Source: Pohlia nutans (taxonomy: Eukaryota; Streptophyta; Bryopsida; Bryales; Mniaceae). Taken from it: 64,000 bases of DNA. The position numbers and the translations under genes are program-made. Positions 14,101 through 25,906 of this stretch are shown here, one piece after another. The stretch spans positions 23,341,009-23,405,008 of the forward strand of contig CM040100.1 in the NCBI GenBank assembly GCA_022496805.1. The letters run 5' to 3'. The first letter of the stretch is position 1, and each line of letters begins with the position of its first letter. Below the pieces are notes generated by a model. It was given only the letters and a program-made list of their open reading frames with translations. It was not told the DNA's origin and ran no database searches.

Positions 14101-15337
14101 TTAAACTGCAAGGAGTATGTTTACAGGGAGCCACGGGACGTGCGGTTGGGGGACATTATGAGGAACCTGGGCAACATATACGAGCCTAGAGTGATTCAAG
14201 GAAAACAAAACCTACACATCATCCCGGATTCTCGACAAGTGAATCTGGAAGAGCTCCAAGCTGGAATCTGTTACTTGCAAATTACGTCGGTGGAGCCTGT
14301 CACAGAGGATGAGGATTTGGAAAGCAGACGAGAGAGACAATTATCTGGCAGGTCTTCATCGACCATCAGTGCCCAAGTGTGTGACCGGTTTTTATTCGAC
14401 ACTCCCTTCACCAAGAATGGCAGATCACAAGGAGGTTTAGAAGACCAATGGAAGAGACGGACAGTGCTGTGGACCGAAGGCCCTTTCCCCGCTCTTGTGA
14501 ACCGTTTGATGGTTGTGAAGTCCGAGTCTCGCGAGTTTTCGCCGATTGAGAATGCCATAGGCATGATTGAGACTCGCACAGCAGCTCTCGCCGGGGAGCT
14601 CGATGACCAACGCATCCATGAGGGCGATGCTCCCCCTCGCTTGCAGGGCCTGCAAAGAATTCTGCAAGGCAGCGTCGCAGTGCAGGTCAGTTATTATACT
14701 CCTAATAACTCGCATAATTCCTCACTGTTCCAAGTTCATTCCTTAAATATCTTTCCTTTATTATTCCTGGTTTGGATGAGCTCAGTATATAAATGTCTAG
14801 TAAGAAGATCCCAGTATGTTATAACCCCTAACTACTCAAGCGAAAATTTAGAAAGTCCTCCTTGGAAGCTCATAGTATCTTCCAAAACGTCCTTTAATCT
14901 GTGCAAAAATGATTTGATCTTTCTGTTGGTACCACTTCTAAATGATTTCTTTCAACCGTGTAAATATGGAAGTGGCTACTTTCGTCCATTAGGGGTGAAG
15001 ATTATTGATTTTGCCACTGTAAACTGGACACCATAATGAATCCAGAGTAAACTGATGATGTTGCTGGTTGTCCTTGGAACAGGTCAACAGTGGAGTGCTA
15101 GGTGTGTGCACCGCATTCTTGTCCGGAGAACCTACAACACGGTTGCGCTCACAGGAACTTCAGCAACTGATAGCAGCCCTGTTGGAGTTCATGGCCGTGT
15201 GCAAGAAAGCCATCCGAGTACATGCTCGATTAATAGGAGAGGAAGATCAAGACTTTCACTCACAGCTTGTGATTGGCTTCCAATCACTTACAGCCGAGCT
15301 ATCCCATTACATCCCCGCCATTTTGTCAGAGCTCTGA
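2150..15337 (+). CDS. SPK1: SPIKE1: DOCK-family guanine nucleotide exchange factor for ROP GTPases
   Basis: Complete plant DOCK protein, about 1918 residues against roughly 1830 in Arabidopsis SPK1. Exons: 2150-2236, 2464-2671, 2983-3152, 3520-3632, 3796-3854, 4270-4367, 4477-4614, 4952-5263, 5444-5737, 5885-6052, 6348-6539, 6702-6745, 6957-7029, 7235-7396, 7676-7783, 8008-8045, 8156-8300, 8414-8540, 8783-8976, 9258-9388, 9573-9648, 9868-9978, 10138-10320, 10619-10657, 10733-10759, 10923-11060, 11468-11683, 11815-12162, 12545-12877, 13014-13202, 13416-13632, 13922-14685, 15083-15337. All introns are GT-AG and the frame is kept throughout. The start ATG at 2150 gives the family's basic N-terminus (RFKRIP) followed by WPHLKEL and FEGPDTD. 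The DHR1/C2-like region is about residues 500-680 (HCLYIYP, RVELRKDD, LLFTFFHVDL). The catalytic DHR2 region is about residues 1334-1918 (YYRVGFYG, DRFLFDTPFTKNG) and ends LSHYIPAILSEL. It should activate ROP GTPases to organise actin and microtubules and cell shape, acting at membranes and the ER. Exons 10619-10657 and 10733-10759 are the least certain. Confidence 0.95.
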
Positions 15338-16440
15338 CCATACTAGGGAACTGCAAAGGAACCTTACAACAAGGCAAGAAGTTCAAGTAAGCTCTTGAAG
15401 GGGTTGTGAAATTCATGAACTGGTTTCCAGTCCTGGCAATTTAGTCCGTAATTTTTTACACTAACTTAAAGGTTGCCTGAAGAGATCGTGTTACAGATTG
15501 TAATCATCCCATTTGTGTAATCATAGAACTGACAAGATGAGGGCTGAAATTCTAGTTGTAGTGAAGCAATCTTGAATTGTAGATTGGATTATAGGTCAGG
15601 TGATATTTCTTAAAGATTCTTTTGGTCGTATTCCAGTAGATGCGGTAACAACAATTAATGCCCTGATGGACAAACACACAAAACCATATTACTAACAGTA
15701 AGTTCCTTTCTTGGACTGACAAGCCGGTTAGTAGCTCATCCTTCACTGGTCGTCATTATCCTCAGCAGCTACCGTAGTCAGTCAGTCTTAACCGGAGATG
15801 TGGAGCTATGAATGATGTTGTCATGATCTCCAGAGTTGGAGGCGTCCCTCTTCGTGAACTTCATGCTTAAATTTTCTTCATCTGTAACAGTTGCCCACAA
15901 GTCTGGTACTTGTTGTGCCATCATGTTTTTTTCAGAGGCCTTCAAGTGGTTACTTACTGGCAGTGGTAGATTTCAACCACTCACGGATCGATTATGGGGT
16001 TGTGTAGGTAGGCTTAACACAACTTGAAGATTCAGATGTACATTTACCAATTGAAAGTGAGAGTATCATTCTCTCCTGAAAATTGTTTTTCCATTTTCTT
16101 CATATCCCAGTGTTCTAATACGGCTCGAGAGTGCATCATGTCCTGTCTTGATATATATGACCTTTTCCATGCCAGCTGATGAGTGAAAAATGTCAGTTCT
16201 AAGCCAGAAACTGTGTGATGACTGAACATGTTATGATTGTTGCTCTTTTAAGCAATGATTCGTGTTTTCTTTATGTAACGGCTATTGCTCTTTTAAGGAA
16301 TGAGTAGTGCTCTATAATGTGACAGTTTCCAGAGCGATGCAGTCAGTGATGGTGTCTAGACTTGTACAAAATTTTGTCCTTCTCTTTGGGCTACCGGTAT
16401 TCACAAAACCATATGACTACAACTATACTAAATAGGGGTA
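15338..16440. other. 3' flank of SPIKE1; nothing coding seen
   Basis: This stretch follows the SPIKE1 stop codon and should begin with its 3' untranslated region. I see no conserved ORF, RNA gene or repeat longer than a few tens of bases. A poly(A) site cannot be placed with confidence. Confidence 0.4.
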
Positions 16441-17009
16441 TTAACCCCTAAACGTCCAACCGTCCTGAAAGTGGACGATTTACTAATCAAATACAAATTT
16501 GTCATTGACTTTTTGCAGTGTGGACTTTTTACTATATATTTTATGGGAAGTTAGCTTCATGCATGTGTGATCCGATTAGAAAGGGGATGATTTGTGAGAT
16601 TTTTATGCCTCATTTCATGTCGTAGTGATTCATCCAAAATTTTGAAGATTTCAGTGTAAAAGTGCTTTTAAAAAAGTCAACTCGTAAAATTAACCAACTA
16701 AAAAATCTCCAAAAATCACAACACTTAGAGTATTACATTTCAACCAATCACAACAAATTTCATGTACAAATTGTCAATATCTTATTTGTAATCAAATTAT
16801 AAAAGAATTTTCAATTTCAAGTTTCAAATTCTATACAAAAATATTGGTGATAGCAATCGCAAACTTAACGGTATGGATAGAATCTAAAATTCATAATATA
16901 CAAATTTTCTTCATACATCAAGTGCAAAATATCTCTCTGGGTGGCATTTCATGATGCATCTTTGCAAAATTGTCGAATTTGGAGAGGGGTGAGGACGTTT
17001 AGGGGTTAA
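16441..17009. mobile_element. 569-bp MITE, TTAA-flanked, piggyBac-like ends
   Basis: TTAA at 16441-16444 is followed by CCCCTAAACGTCC, and the right end is GGACGTTTAGGGG followed by TTAA at 17006-17009, so the inverted ends match over 13 bp. The interior is AT-rich and non-coding. Its right half (from about 16722) is closely similar to 58529-58819 in an intron of the CHD gene, which shows that it is a dispersed family. The right TTAA is followed by another TTAACCC-like sequence at 17006-17015, so a nested or adjacent end is possible. Non-autonomous; no transposase is seen in the window. Confidence 0.7.
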
Positions 17010-17207
17010 CCCTTAAAAGGCCCTTGGGGTCCCTCTCTACAATCCATATGTAGCCCTATAATTATTATTATTATTATTTTTGAAACAAAGGACATTTATT
17101 CCATTGCAGAACAGAGAACAAACATCAATGGACCGAGAGGCATGACCTCTGGCATTAATTTTTTTGGTAAGACAATTTTCCACAAACTAAAAAACCCACA
17201 AAATAGC

Positions 17208-20200
17208 CTACAGAAGTAGCGCCATTGCAGGCCGTGCAAACATCCAGGTCACCCGCATCGCCGCGCGCTCCCCAAACACTTGATTCTTCATCCAAATCTT
17301 GTCAAACTTGCTGAGAAACTTTTCTTGGTTAGCCGGAAAATTTTCAACTAGTTGCTGAGTCTTGAGCCATGCGCTGCGTCCATGATCAAGAGCCAGCTCC
17401 CAAAGCAAAATTTCAAGCTTCTCTTGTGTCCATGAGTCTTGACTAAAAATCCAAGCGTTTCTATCAATCCAATATAGCCAAATGGCAGAACCCCGAAGTA
17501 AGGACCATAATTCCGTGCTTCTTCTGAGTTTCCTTGGAGGGCGAGATCCCAACAGGCATTGCTGCCACGTGAGTCGAGCCCGTCCAGGATCACCAGGCTC
17601 GATGTCTGCATAGGTATACAGGATCGTCCACGCATATCGCCAAACATGCTCTGCCTTCGGGCATTCAAAGAATCTGTGTAAAATAGTTTCCTCTGTGTGT
17701 AAGTTGCATACCTCACATTTCGACGAGATGGTGGCATTAGCTTGGGCTCGCCATCCGTTCACTGCGATAGCCTTGTGATAGAGGCTCCAAAGAAACCCTG
17801 CATCCTTGTGTGGCCGTTGTTTCTGCCACACTTCCGTCCATCTCGGTTCGTATGTGGGAGGAAGAAGATTGTGCCATTTTTCAGCCATGGACTTGGAAAG
17901 GGTTTGCCGTGGATTGAGAAGCTTCCGTCCCTGCTTTGCTGTGTAAGAGTGTAGGAGACCTTGGCCCTCCCATTTATATCTGCCGGGGTCAAAATCCAGC
18001 TATGCCAAAATTCCAACATAAAGTAAGAATGCAGTGGCCCGCTCTCCATTGCCTTTGTGTACAATCACCACACGGACTCTCTTAGTCCAGCCAGCATATG
18101 TTTCAATGTCCACACTTGGAGCTTGTCGAGGCTGAAGCAACATAGAGCGACAACCGACGCTGTACCTTGTAATTGACAAAAGAAGCTCAAACTCATGAAG
18201 AGTATCACCTATTGTTGGTGTAAAAAGCTTGCTTGTGGGAAATACAAAGGCCGGCATGGAGTCCTGATCTTGGGCAAAAACTCCAATGAACTCTTCAGCT
18301 TGAGTAAAAGGTTTGCGGGTGGTGAGGAGTGACCACCAGGTTTCAGGAATTGTGTCTACCAGCTTCAAGTAGGCAAGGCGCTCTTGTGGAAAAAGGCCAT
18401 ATTTCTGTCTTACTTCCTCCCAGCTTAAGAATAATTGAGTTTCCGCGTCCCAAATATTCCGAATTTGGGTAAGCCCGGATTTCATGAGAGTCGCCGCCCG
18501 CTCGGGTTTGAAACCAAAATGGTGGCCGATGTAATGTGTCGACCACCAAAGAGAGGTCGTGAGGACTTCATCTCCACACTTGGGTGGAAGCATCTCCAGC
18601 TTGGGTACTAATTTCCTCCATGCAGCAACGATCCTGGTCCAAACTCTAGTCTTCCGTTGAGTAGTGAACTTAAAGGTGAGAATCCAATGCGCAGCTGGGG
18701 GCCATGCTCCTTTGTGCTTTGGCTTGATCCATATCAGTCTATGTCTAAGAAAGTATTGGAGGTTAGAATCACCAGGAGAGGTCGCTTTAAGGATCCACTT
18801 GGCGGCGAGTGCATACAGTGCTTCCTCTGGGTCTACAATATTGAGGCCGCCTTGATTTTTATGGGCACAACAGTCAGTCCAACGTACTCGGGCACGACTG
18901 CGATGATTAGAACCCGTCCAAAGAAAGTCTCGTAACGACGCACGTATCTTCCTGATTGCCTGTACTGACCCACCCCAGATGACAATGAAGAACCACATGG
19001 TTGACAAAAGTACCGAATTGACTATTACTGCGCGACCTGCTAACGAGAGCTGAACAGAGGTCCAGTATGTCAGTTTCTTGCGAACCTTCGCGTACAGGAA
19101 CTCGTCAATATCATGAGTCCTCAAATCGACCCCAAAAGGAGTGCCAAACAGCTTGGCCATACTCTGATCAGCCGCCCAAGGACATGTGAGAATGCTTAGC
19201 CATGGCGGAGGAGGAATTGGTGCAATCCAATGTGCTGTACTTTTGGCCCAGTTGATGTTAAGTCCCGACTCCTCGTGAAAGCGGCTCAGAAGTCTTGTAA
19301 GGTTCCTAAGGTTCTCCGCCGTGCCGGAAATTGTGAAGTTTGTGTCGTCTGCATATTGGCCTATGAGCTGTTGACTAACTACTCCAGGCAGCATGATTCC
19401 TTGGACCCTGTCGTGCTCTATCTCGTGCTTGGCCATGATGTTTAAGGCTTCACCTACAAACAAGAACAAATACGGGGCGAGCGGGCAGCCTTGCCGCACG
19501 CCCCGCTGGACAGGAAATCTGTCGGTTTCGCAGCCATTGACCGAGACTAAAGCTTCAGCTCCTTCAAACAGGCAACGTACCATCCCAAGGTATTCCACCG
19601 GGACACCCAAAGCTTCCATGACTTCAAACAAGAAGCGCAAATCTACAGTATCGTAAGCTTTCATGAAGTCTAATTTTAACAGTATCAGGTTTTGACTAGA
19701 TTCTCTAGCCCACGAAATTGTTTCATGGAGGACTAGTACGTTGTCTAAAATATAACGAATGGGCATAAAAGCTGATTGGTCCTCACATATTACCTCGGGA
19801 AGGAACTGTTGCATTCTTTGCTGCAATGCCTTCGCGACAATCTTGTATGTAACATTTAGCAGAGTTATCGGTCGCCAATTGCCAAGTCTATCACGATCAC
19901 CTCCTTTGTGTAACAGTGCAATGAGTCCTCGGTTCATTTGATGCGGAAATTGGCCAGCACGGAGTGATTCGTGCACCATCAGCGTGAATTCGCTTCCCAC
20001 CAGGTTCCAGAATTTTTTATAGAACTCAATGGCGAAGCCGTCAACTCTTGGGCTTTTATCTGTTGCCATAGCCTCGGCTGCCTCTTTCAGCTCCGGCTCC
20101 GTGAGTGGCATGTTAAGCATGCGTTGGGCCTCTGAAGAAAAACGATTGGAAATCAGGCTAATAATTTCTTCCCTGGCTTGACGCTTGGTTGGTAGGTCAG

Positions 20201-21497
20201 GCTCCGAGCTGTAGAGAGCTCTATAAAACTTGGAGCACAATTGACGAATACCTGCAGCATCTTCTACCTTGTTTCCTGTGTCATCAACAAGACTAGTGAT
20301 CACAAAAGAGGCGGATTTCTCTCGTACAGCACGAAAGAATTCTCGGCTCACCATGTCACTTCGGCACTTCCACCGAATGCGCGCCCGGACTCTTCGTCCT
20401 GCGATCTTTGTGGACTCCAGTTCTTGGAGCTTGATGCGGGCAATTCCTTGGGCCTGTTGGAGTGCGATGTCGCCCGGGGTAATGTGAAGATCAGCGGTGG
20501 TCTTAGATAGTTGCCCGCGAGCTTCATCTTCCGCAGCACGCCGTTCAAGTGCTTTTTCTTTGCAAAAGTTACGGTAAAATCTTGAAACAACTCGCAGTTT
20601 GGAGAAAAAAGAGGCATGTCTTGGCTGGTTTCTCCACACTTGGTGAATGCCTGCACTAGCTGACTCTAGGAGTGCCGTCTTCATCTTCCATCTGGTCTTG
20701 CGAGTTTGGCCGCTCCCAAATTCGATTGTGGCTTCAACAAGGTTGTGATCCGACCACGCATTATCTCCACGAATTGTGTAATTGACCAGCTTTCGTGTGG
20801 CTTGGGCGCACCCATTTTGGAAAATGTAGATGCGGTCCAGTCGAGCAAGTACTTTATGTCCGTCCCATCTCAAGTTATCCCATGAGTACCTCATGCTGCC
20901 AAGGGATCTTGCATTATCTTCTACCTGAAGATGTCGTTTGAGGGCATTAAAAATCGCACGCTCGCCCATTGGGATTAGGCGTCCGCACGGATTCGTCTTA
21001 TCTTTGCGGCACTCGACATTGTTAAAGTCGCCCGCCATGATCCATCGGCATCCTGGTGGTAAGTCCTGTATAAGGAGCTCCCACAGTCTCGTCCTGTTTG
21101 CCGGTTCGTTTGGCGCATAAATATTTATAAAGCCAACCGCACCACCCGGTAGGCCTTGTAGGACGATCCAATGCGCGCGGTTATCCATCACGCTTCCTGT
21201 TTGTGTGACACGTTTTGCCCACTTGGGCGCAAGGAAGGTAGCAATGCCTCGCTTCCCGGCACCAGGACTCAAAGGATCGTGGCCATATCCTGGACTAGCT
21301 TCAAGCACCCAACTAGTGACATGTTTCCACAATTTACTACCTAGTGAGAGCGCTACATCTTGGCGTAGTTTGTGTTCCTGTATGAACAGAAGATCAAGGG
21401 AAGGTATGGATTCGATGTAATTTCGTAACGTGGGAATAGAGGCCGTATCGTTCAGTCCTCTCACGTTCAAGGTAGCGAGTTTGAAATTCATTAACAC
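17208..21497 (-). pseudogene. LINE ORF2: APE endonuclease, reverse transcriptase and zf-RVT, with one amber stop
   Basis: The frame opens at 21497 and runs to a TAG at 18000-18002 (1165 codons), then continues in the same frame to 17208, so about 1429 codons are split by a single stop. The N-terminal third is an exonuclease/endonuclease/phosphatase fold (LATLNVRGLND, FIQEHKL, AGDFNNVE, SDHNLVE). The reverse transcriptase follows (RPITLLNVTYKI, SAFMP, LDFMKAYDTVD, QGCPLAPYLF, catalytic QYADDTNF). After the stop comes the zinc-binding zf-RVT domain (CEVCNLHTEETILHRFFEC). It would nick target DNA and copy the element RNA in the nucleus. The stop removes the C-terminal zinc domain unless it is read through. 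Long antisense ORFs here are shadows. Confidence 0.9.
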
Positions 21498-21518
21498 GTG
21501 GCGGGGGTTGGAGATGGA

Positions 21519-23735
21519 TTACCCTTGGCAGCGTCTCCCTCGCTTCTGATAGCTGGTGGTGTTCTGTAACCCCAAATGTTGTATCCTGGCATGGGGGAGT
21601 TGCCCGCCTGGACTCAAAATATTTGTACCCCGGTTCCTTGCTGCAGCCTTTGCGCCGCGCAGGGAATTCACTGCATCATGTCTTAACTCTACACTTGCTC
21701 CAGAGGTTGATACTCTCGGTGAATCACTAGCACTCGGTGGAGGGGGAGGGTGACGGACACGTTCCCTCGTGAGTGACTCCAGGTGTCGCGTGACACGCTC
21801 ATTTGCTAGTTGTTCAGTTGTCGGCCGCTCCGGCCTGCGCAAGCTGGGGGAGCCAAAAGATTCAGGATTCATGGGTCGTGGTGGGGAGCCACTAGATTCA
21901 TCTGGCCCGCTTCGAAGCTTTATGTGATCTTCCTTGTCACTCCGGTTGGGGGACTCCAACATCGCATTGCACGCATCTTCAAATGTGTCAATTTTTGACT
22001 CAGTCGGCCCTGATGCTTGGGGCTGATCTTCAGGTTCCTCTGTTTCGGACCCAGAGTGGAAATAGATGCGGTTCCTGGCTCGTGGTTCAATACCAAGCAT
22101 GCTCAAAGTTAGTTCTGCCGGTTCCACTGCAATCGAGATTTGGTCCCTGCCCAAGCCTCGATCACTGTTATCAAATGGATGTGTAGCTTTTGTTGTTGGG
22201 ATCGTGCAAGTGGAATCAACCACAATCGGAGTCTGGCGTGAACCAATTGGAGCCATGGGTGGACCGGTGGCGGGGCTGCCATCACCTCCATTGTGTAGAG
22301 CATCACCCTGTGGGAACTCAGAAATTTGTGGTGGCGTCATCTCAAACTCCATGGTCGACGCAGAATTGGGGTCATCTTGGCCGTCCGGACACAAGTCACT
22401 GATGTGTATCGGATTATCTTTCTCTTTGAGGGGTGGGGGAAAAGGTAGAGCCTTGCTATTGCTTGTGACAGGATGTTGAGGGAGTGCTTGCTCCGCGGAG
22501 CTGCTATGTGGGAGATTCTCAAGTGGCGCATCCGGCATTGGGGAATCATCACCATCTGGGGAACGGCTTGAAGAGCGTCCATCCTGATACGGTCGGTCCT
22601 TCCGTCCACCTCAGTGCGTTCGTCTGTATGGCTGCTTCGGTGACGCGGGCTTCCGGTATTTGTTACTCCTGCTTTCCACTCTGATAAAACCGTCTTCATC
22701 TGGTGTATTTCTGAGGAGCCGTTGGTCTTGAGAATTGGCGGACTTGGTGATGTGTGTGGCTGATCGGGTGAAAAAGTTCGTGTCCACCGGGGGAGCGGAG
22801 CGTGTCAATTCCAGCTTCTCCTTCACGGGAAAAAATGGGCAGTCACGCCTATGATGATGGAGGTCAAAACATTTGTAACACCGCAATGTTTCGCTCTCAT
22901 ACTCGATCAAAACTTCGGCCACTTCACCTTGCATTCCAGCTACCCTCAACACAGATATCCACCCCTGTGATACGTCCATGGCGATGCAGAAGCGCGGGTC
23001 TCCCTTGACTCCAACCGTAAAGTCTTCTTCCAGTACTGGTCCCAGAGCAGCTGCCACCGATTTGGCAATGAGCATGTATTCCAACGGTAGGAATCTGAGA
23101 TAGATCCAGACAGGTAACATGACACCTCGAGGATTCCTTGGATTAAAACCCGGCACCCATTTCTGCAAAAACGCAGTCCCAACTGGCAGTCGTAGTGGGG
23201 ACAATCGCAGCGCATGCTGTACTGTGGCCGGTGAATCGAATTTCACGTAATAAAACCCAAAACCCGCCACTTTGTGCAAACAAACCCTACTAGGGTATAC
23301 AGCTTTCTCCAGATCCTGAAGCCACAATTTCGGTTTCCGTGTGACCTCTTCACCCTCAATGAAACTTACTATGATAAGATTTTGGCGTAAGAACTCTACC
23401 TCGTTGGCGACCGCGTGCATGTCAAGGGTTGAAGCTGGAACGTCATGGTGGAGCCGGACCAAGATTCCGCTGTGATTCCTCGTGGTCCTGGCTGGTAAGA
23501 GTTCTCCCGCCGTTGGAGCATATGGCTGCAGTGTGCCACGACCGTGTGCCAGCGCCGCAGGGGAAACAGTGGCCCCATGGCCAAAACCACGACTGTGTGC
23601 CAGCGCCTCAGGAGAATCAATGATGCCATTGCCCGGACCGCCTCCTCCTCTAGTGTGACGACCATCACTCCTGGTCTGACAACCACTGTTGCCCAGCCCC
23701 TGCATTGCAGCCTCACTGTAACTCTGTGTCGCCAT
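21519..23735 (-). pseudogene. LINE ORF1: DUF4283 / CCHC RNA-binding protein, with one opal stop
   Basis: The frame opens at the ATG at 23735 and reads 374 codons to a TGA at 22611-22613. It continues open in the same frame to 21519, giving about 738 codons with one nonsense codon. The N-terminal part is the RRM-like DUF4283 fold typical of plant LINE ORF1 (FYYVKFDSPATVQHAL, LPVWIYLRFLPLEYM). It is followed by a CX2CX4HX4C zinc knuckle (CYKCFDLHHHRRDC) and a long Ser/Pro-rich acidic tail after the stop. It would coat element RNA. The stop sits at a CGA-to-TGA type position, consistent with deamination of a methylated CpG (inference). Confidence 0.85.
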
Positions 23736-23850
23736 TACTGTCTAATTAGGGTTTACTAGTATTCTAACACTGGATAAGCTAAATCATAAGAGAAACCTAT
23801 CAAAAGGATGCTCAGGGCACCTCCTCTCTCTGGCTCTCATCGTCCCCACC

Positions 23851-25000
23851 TTAATTAATTATTCAATTGTGGTTAAATATATGAATTGTGATATATTGTT
23901 ATATACACATTATCATGATTATTAATCAAGGATCCATACTTCCAAACATTGCATTCAATTGTCTATTTTTGGCTCTCACATGTTCACTCCTGAACCTTTC
24001 CAATTAATTCCACACTCTGGGAAAGTTGTATTGCTTGTTGCAATTTTAGGGTTTCTACAATTGAGGGCTTTTGAGGCCGAAGCTCTTGTAGCGGGCGACA
24101 AGGCTTGTAAAATCTTCATTGTTTGGCTATATTTTAGGGTTATTGCAATCGTGTTGAATTGAGGAGTGTCAGTTTTTAAATGACCCTCCCTTTTAGGTCG
24201 TTGTTATGGTAGATTGGATACAACTTCAGTGTAAAATTGTGTCATGGAGTGAATTGCTAAGTGGTGTTGGCGTCGGTCCTTAGGGCGCAAGGTACTGAGG
24301 TTGGAAGCAAGTTGCTGGTATAAATAACCGGTTGGTCCAGTCATCTCCAAGAACTGCGTAAAGGATATGTTACTTTGAATTACAAGAAGATATGTTGTAT
24401 GCATCAAGTGTATATGATTTTCATACATGTTTATTGTGTATTAGCAAGCTATCGTTCTTCCAAAATTTCACATCCTTGGACAAAATCTGAACTTTACATA
24501 AATCCACAACTATTTGACTTGTTGTGAATCCACAAAAATAACAAAAAAAACGGTATGCATTTGATTATCATAATCTTTGCATCCATACGGTAGATGAATT
24601 TGAATTTATTCACAACCCATCACATGGAATATAACATCAGGGTTTAAAGGTGAATTCACAATCAACTTTATAAGCTTTCAGTAGTAACAAAACTCCCGGC
24701 TTCCCCTTCTTTCACAACCGCGTCATTGAAAATGGCCGTGGTTGTTTAGAGGTTAAGGTCGTTCGGCGCTACATCAAAATTTCTTTTGCAACTCTCGGAC
24801 GGAATGACGGATTGTGGTTTAGAAATTAGAATTCAGTTGGAGGTATAGAGTATATAGAGATGTGTATACTTACAGGAAGATGGATAGACGTGAGATTAGC
24901 GGCTGCATTCCTTGTGCAAAGAGACAATGGTTTCAAGAAGGCATGTAGACTTAAACCATCGTTGTGCTGACCTGATTTAGATGGATGTTGCAGACTAAAG
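23851..25000. other. AT-rich intergenic DNA; nothing identified
   Basis: Between the 5' end of the LINE and the TPI pseudogene I find no conserved protein motif, inverted-repeat boundary or RNA gene. The short ORF at 23959-24162 has no recognisable similarity and no support. The DNA looks like old neutral sequence. Confidence 0.4.
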
Positions 25001-25011
25001 GGGTTGGAGTC

Positions 25012-25906
25012 GCCATGGGTAGTGAAGTGGCTATCGAGGTCACTGTGGTCGCACCTGTGGGCAGGAAATTCTTCACTGGCAGCAACTGGAAGTGCAACAG
25101 AACACGAGATTCCATTAAGAAACTTGTTGAAGAACTCAACAAATCTGTAACTGTAGACTTAGAGGCAATTTGCAAAAAGAAATGAAAAGTCATCACCTTG
25201 CCTAAGATTAACACGGAATTTTGTGAGATCGTTGTCGCTACCTACCTCTACATACCCAAGTTGTGAAAACCCTCAAGCATCCGGAGTACCAAGTCGTGGG
25301 ACAGAATGCGTGGATTAACAAGGGTGAAGCCTTCATTGGCGAAATCAGCGTTGACCAATTTCAAGACGTGGGCTGCAAGTGGGTTGTCCCACGCCACTCC
25401 GAGTGAAAGAACATTGTTGACGAGATAGACAACATGATTGCCATAAAAACCGCATACGCTTTGAGTTTGGGGTTAGACGTTATGGCTTGCATTGGCAAGT
25501 CTATCCACGCACGCGAGATTGGCATGACCAAGGAGGTTTGCTTTGCACAGATGCAAGCGTATCTCAACAAAATGAAGGACCCAAAAGATTGGGCCAAGTT
25601 AGTCGTCGTCTATGAGCTTGTGTGGTCCATTAACATAGGGAAAGTTGCTACCTTCAAACAAGTATAGGACGTCTACATTGCTGTTCGTGGCTGGATCAAC
25701 AAGAACATCAACCCCATGGTCGTTGCCGCCACTCGCATCATCTATGGCGGCTCCGCCAATGTTGCCAACTGCAAGGCTTTGGCGAAGATGCCAGACATCG
25801 ATGGGTTCCTCATCGATAGAGCTGCCCTCACGGGCGAAGACTTCACCATCATCTGCATAGCCTCCATATATGGCAAAACACAAGAAAGAAGAAAAAAAAT
25901 AAAAGA
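25012..25906 (+). pseudogene. Processed pseudogene of plastid-type triosephosphate isomerase
   Basis: Intron-free TPI-like sequence in several frames. It contains GRKFFTGSNWKCN (catalytic-Lys region), VVGQNAWINKGEAF, FIGEISVDQFQDVGCKW, HSE (active-site His), AYALSLGLDVMACIGK, VVVYELVW (catalytic Glu region), AATRIIYGGSANVANCKAL and MPDIDGFL. The order and spacing match the complete enzyme, and GEISV...LGCKW-type wording resembles the chloroplast isoform. Breaks: a stop and frameshift near 25180-25265, a TGA just after HSE (about 25408), and a TAG at about 25666. The flexible loop that is normally AIGTGK reads SINIGK. No introns plus an A-rich run at about 25876-25906 indicate retroposition. 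The first part of the transit peptide is not recognisable. No function expected. Confidence 0.88.

Larger units (their letters stand above)
17056..23850 (-). mobile_element. Non-LTR retrotransposon (LINE, plant DUF4283/APE/RT type), nearly full length
   Basis: Minus-strand LINE with both ORFs. The 3' end is at the low coordinate, where an (ATT)n run (about 17058-17080) corresponds to a TAA-repeat tail in sense orientation. A short 5' leader lies at about 23736-23850. ORF1 (21519-23735) and ORF2 (17208-21497) are separated by 21 bp. Each has exactly one in-frame nonsense codon and otherwise reads open, so the copy is young or decaying slowly. The 5' boundary is approximate. Flanking AT-rich sequence prevents a confident target-site duplication call (TTAATTAATTATT at the right versus TAATTATTATT at the left is suggestive only). 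Confidence 0.85.

Noticed and set aside
14271..14715. Minus-strand ORFs of 92-114 codons over SPIKE1 exon 13922-14685
   Set aside because: Antisense shadow of the highly conserved DHR2 coding exon.
18657..20656. Plus- and minus-strand ORFs of 60-100 codons within 17.2-23.7 kb
   Set aside because: They are shadows of LINE ORF1/ORF2 in other frames.
23959..24162. 67-codon ORF with a hydrophobic stretch
   Set aside because: No homology recognised, no context, and length expected by chance.
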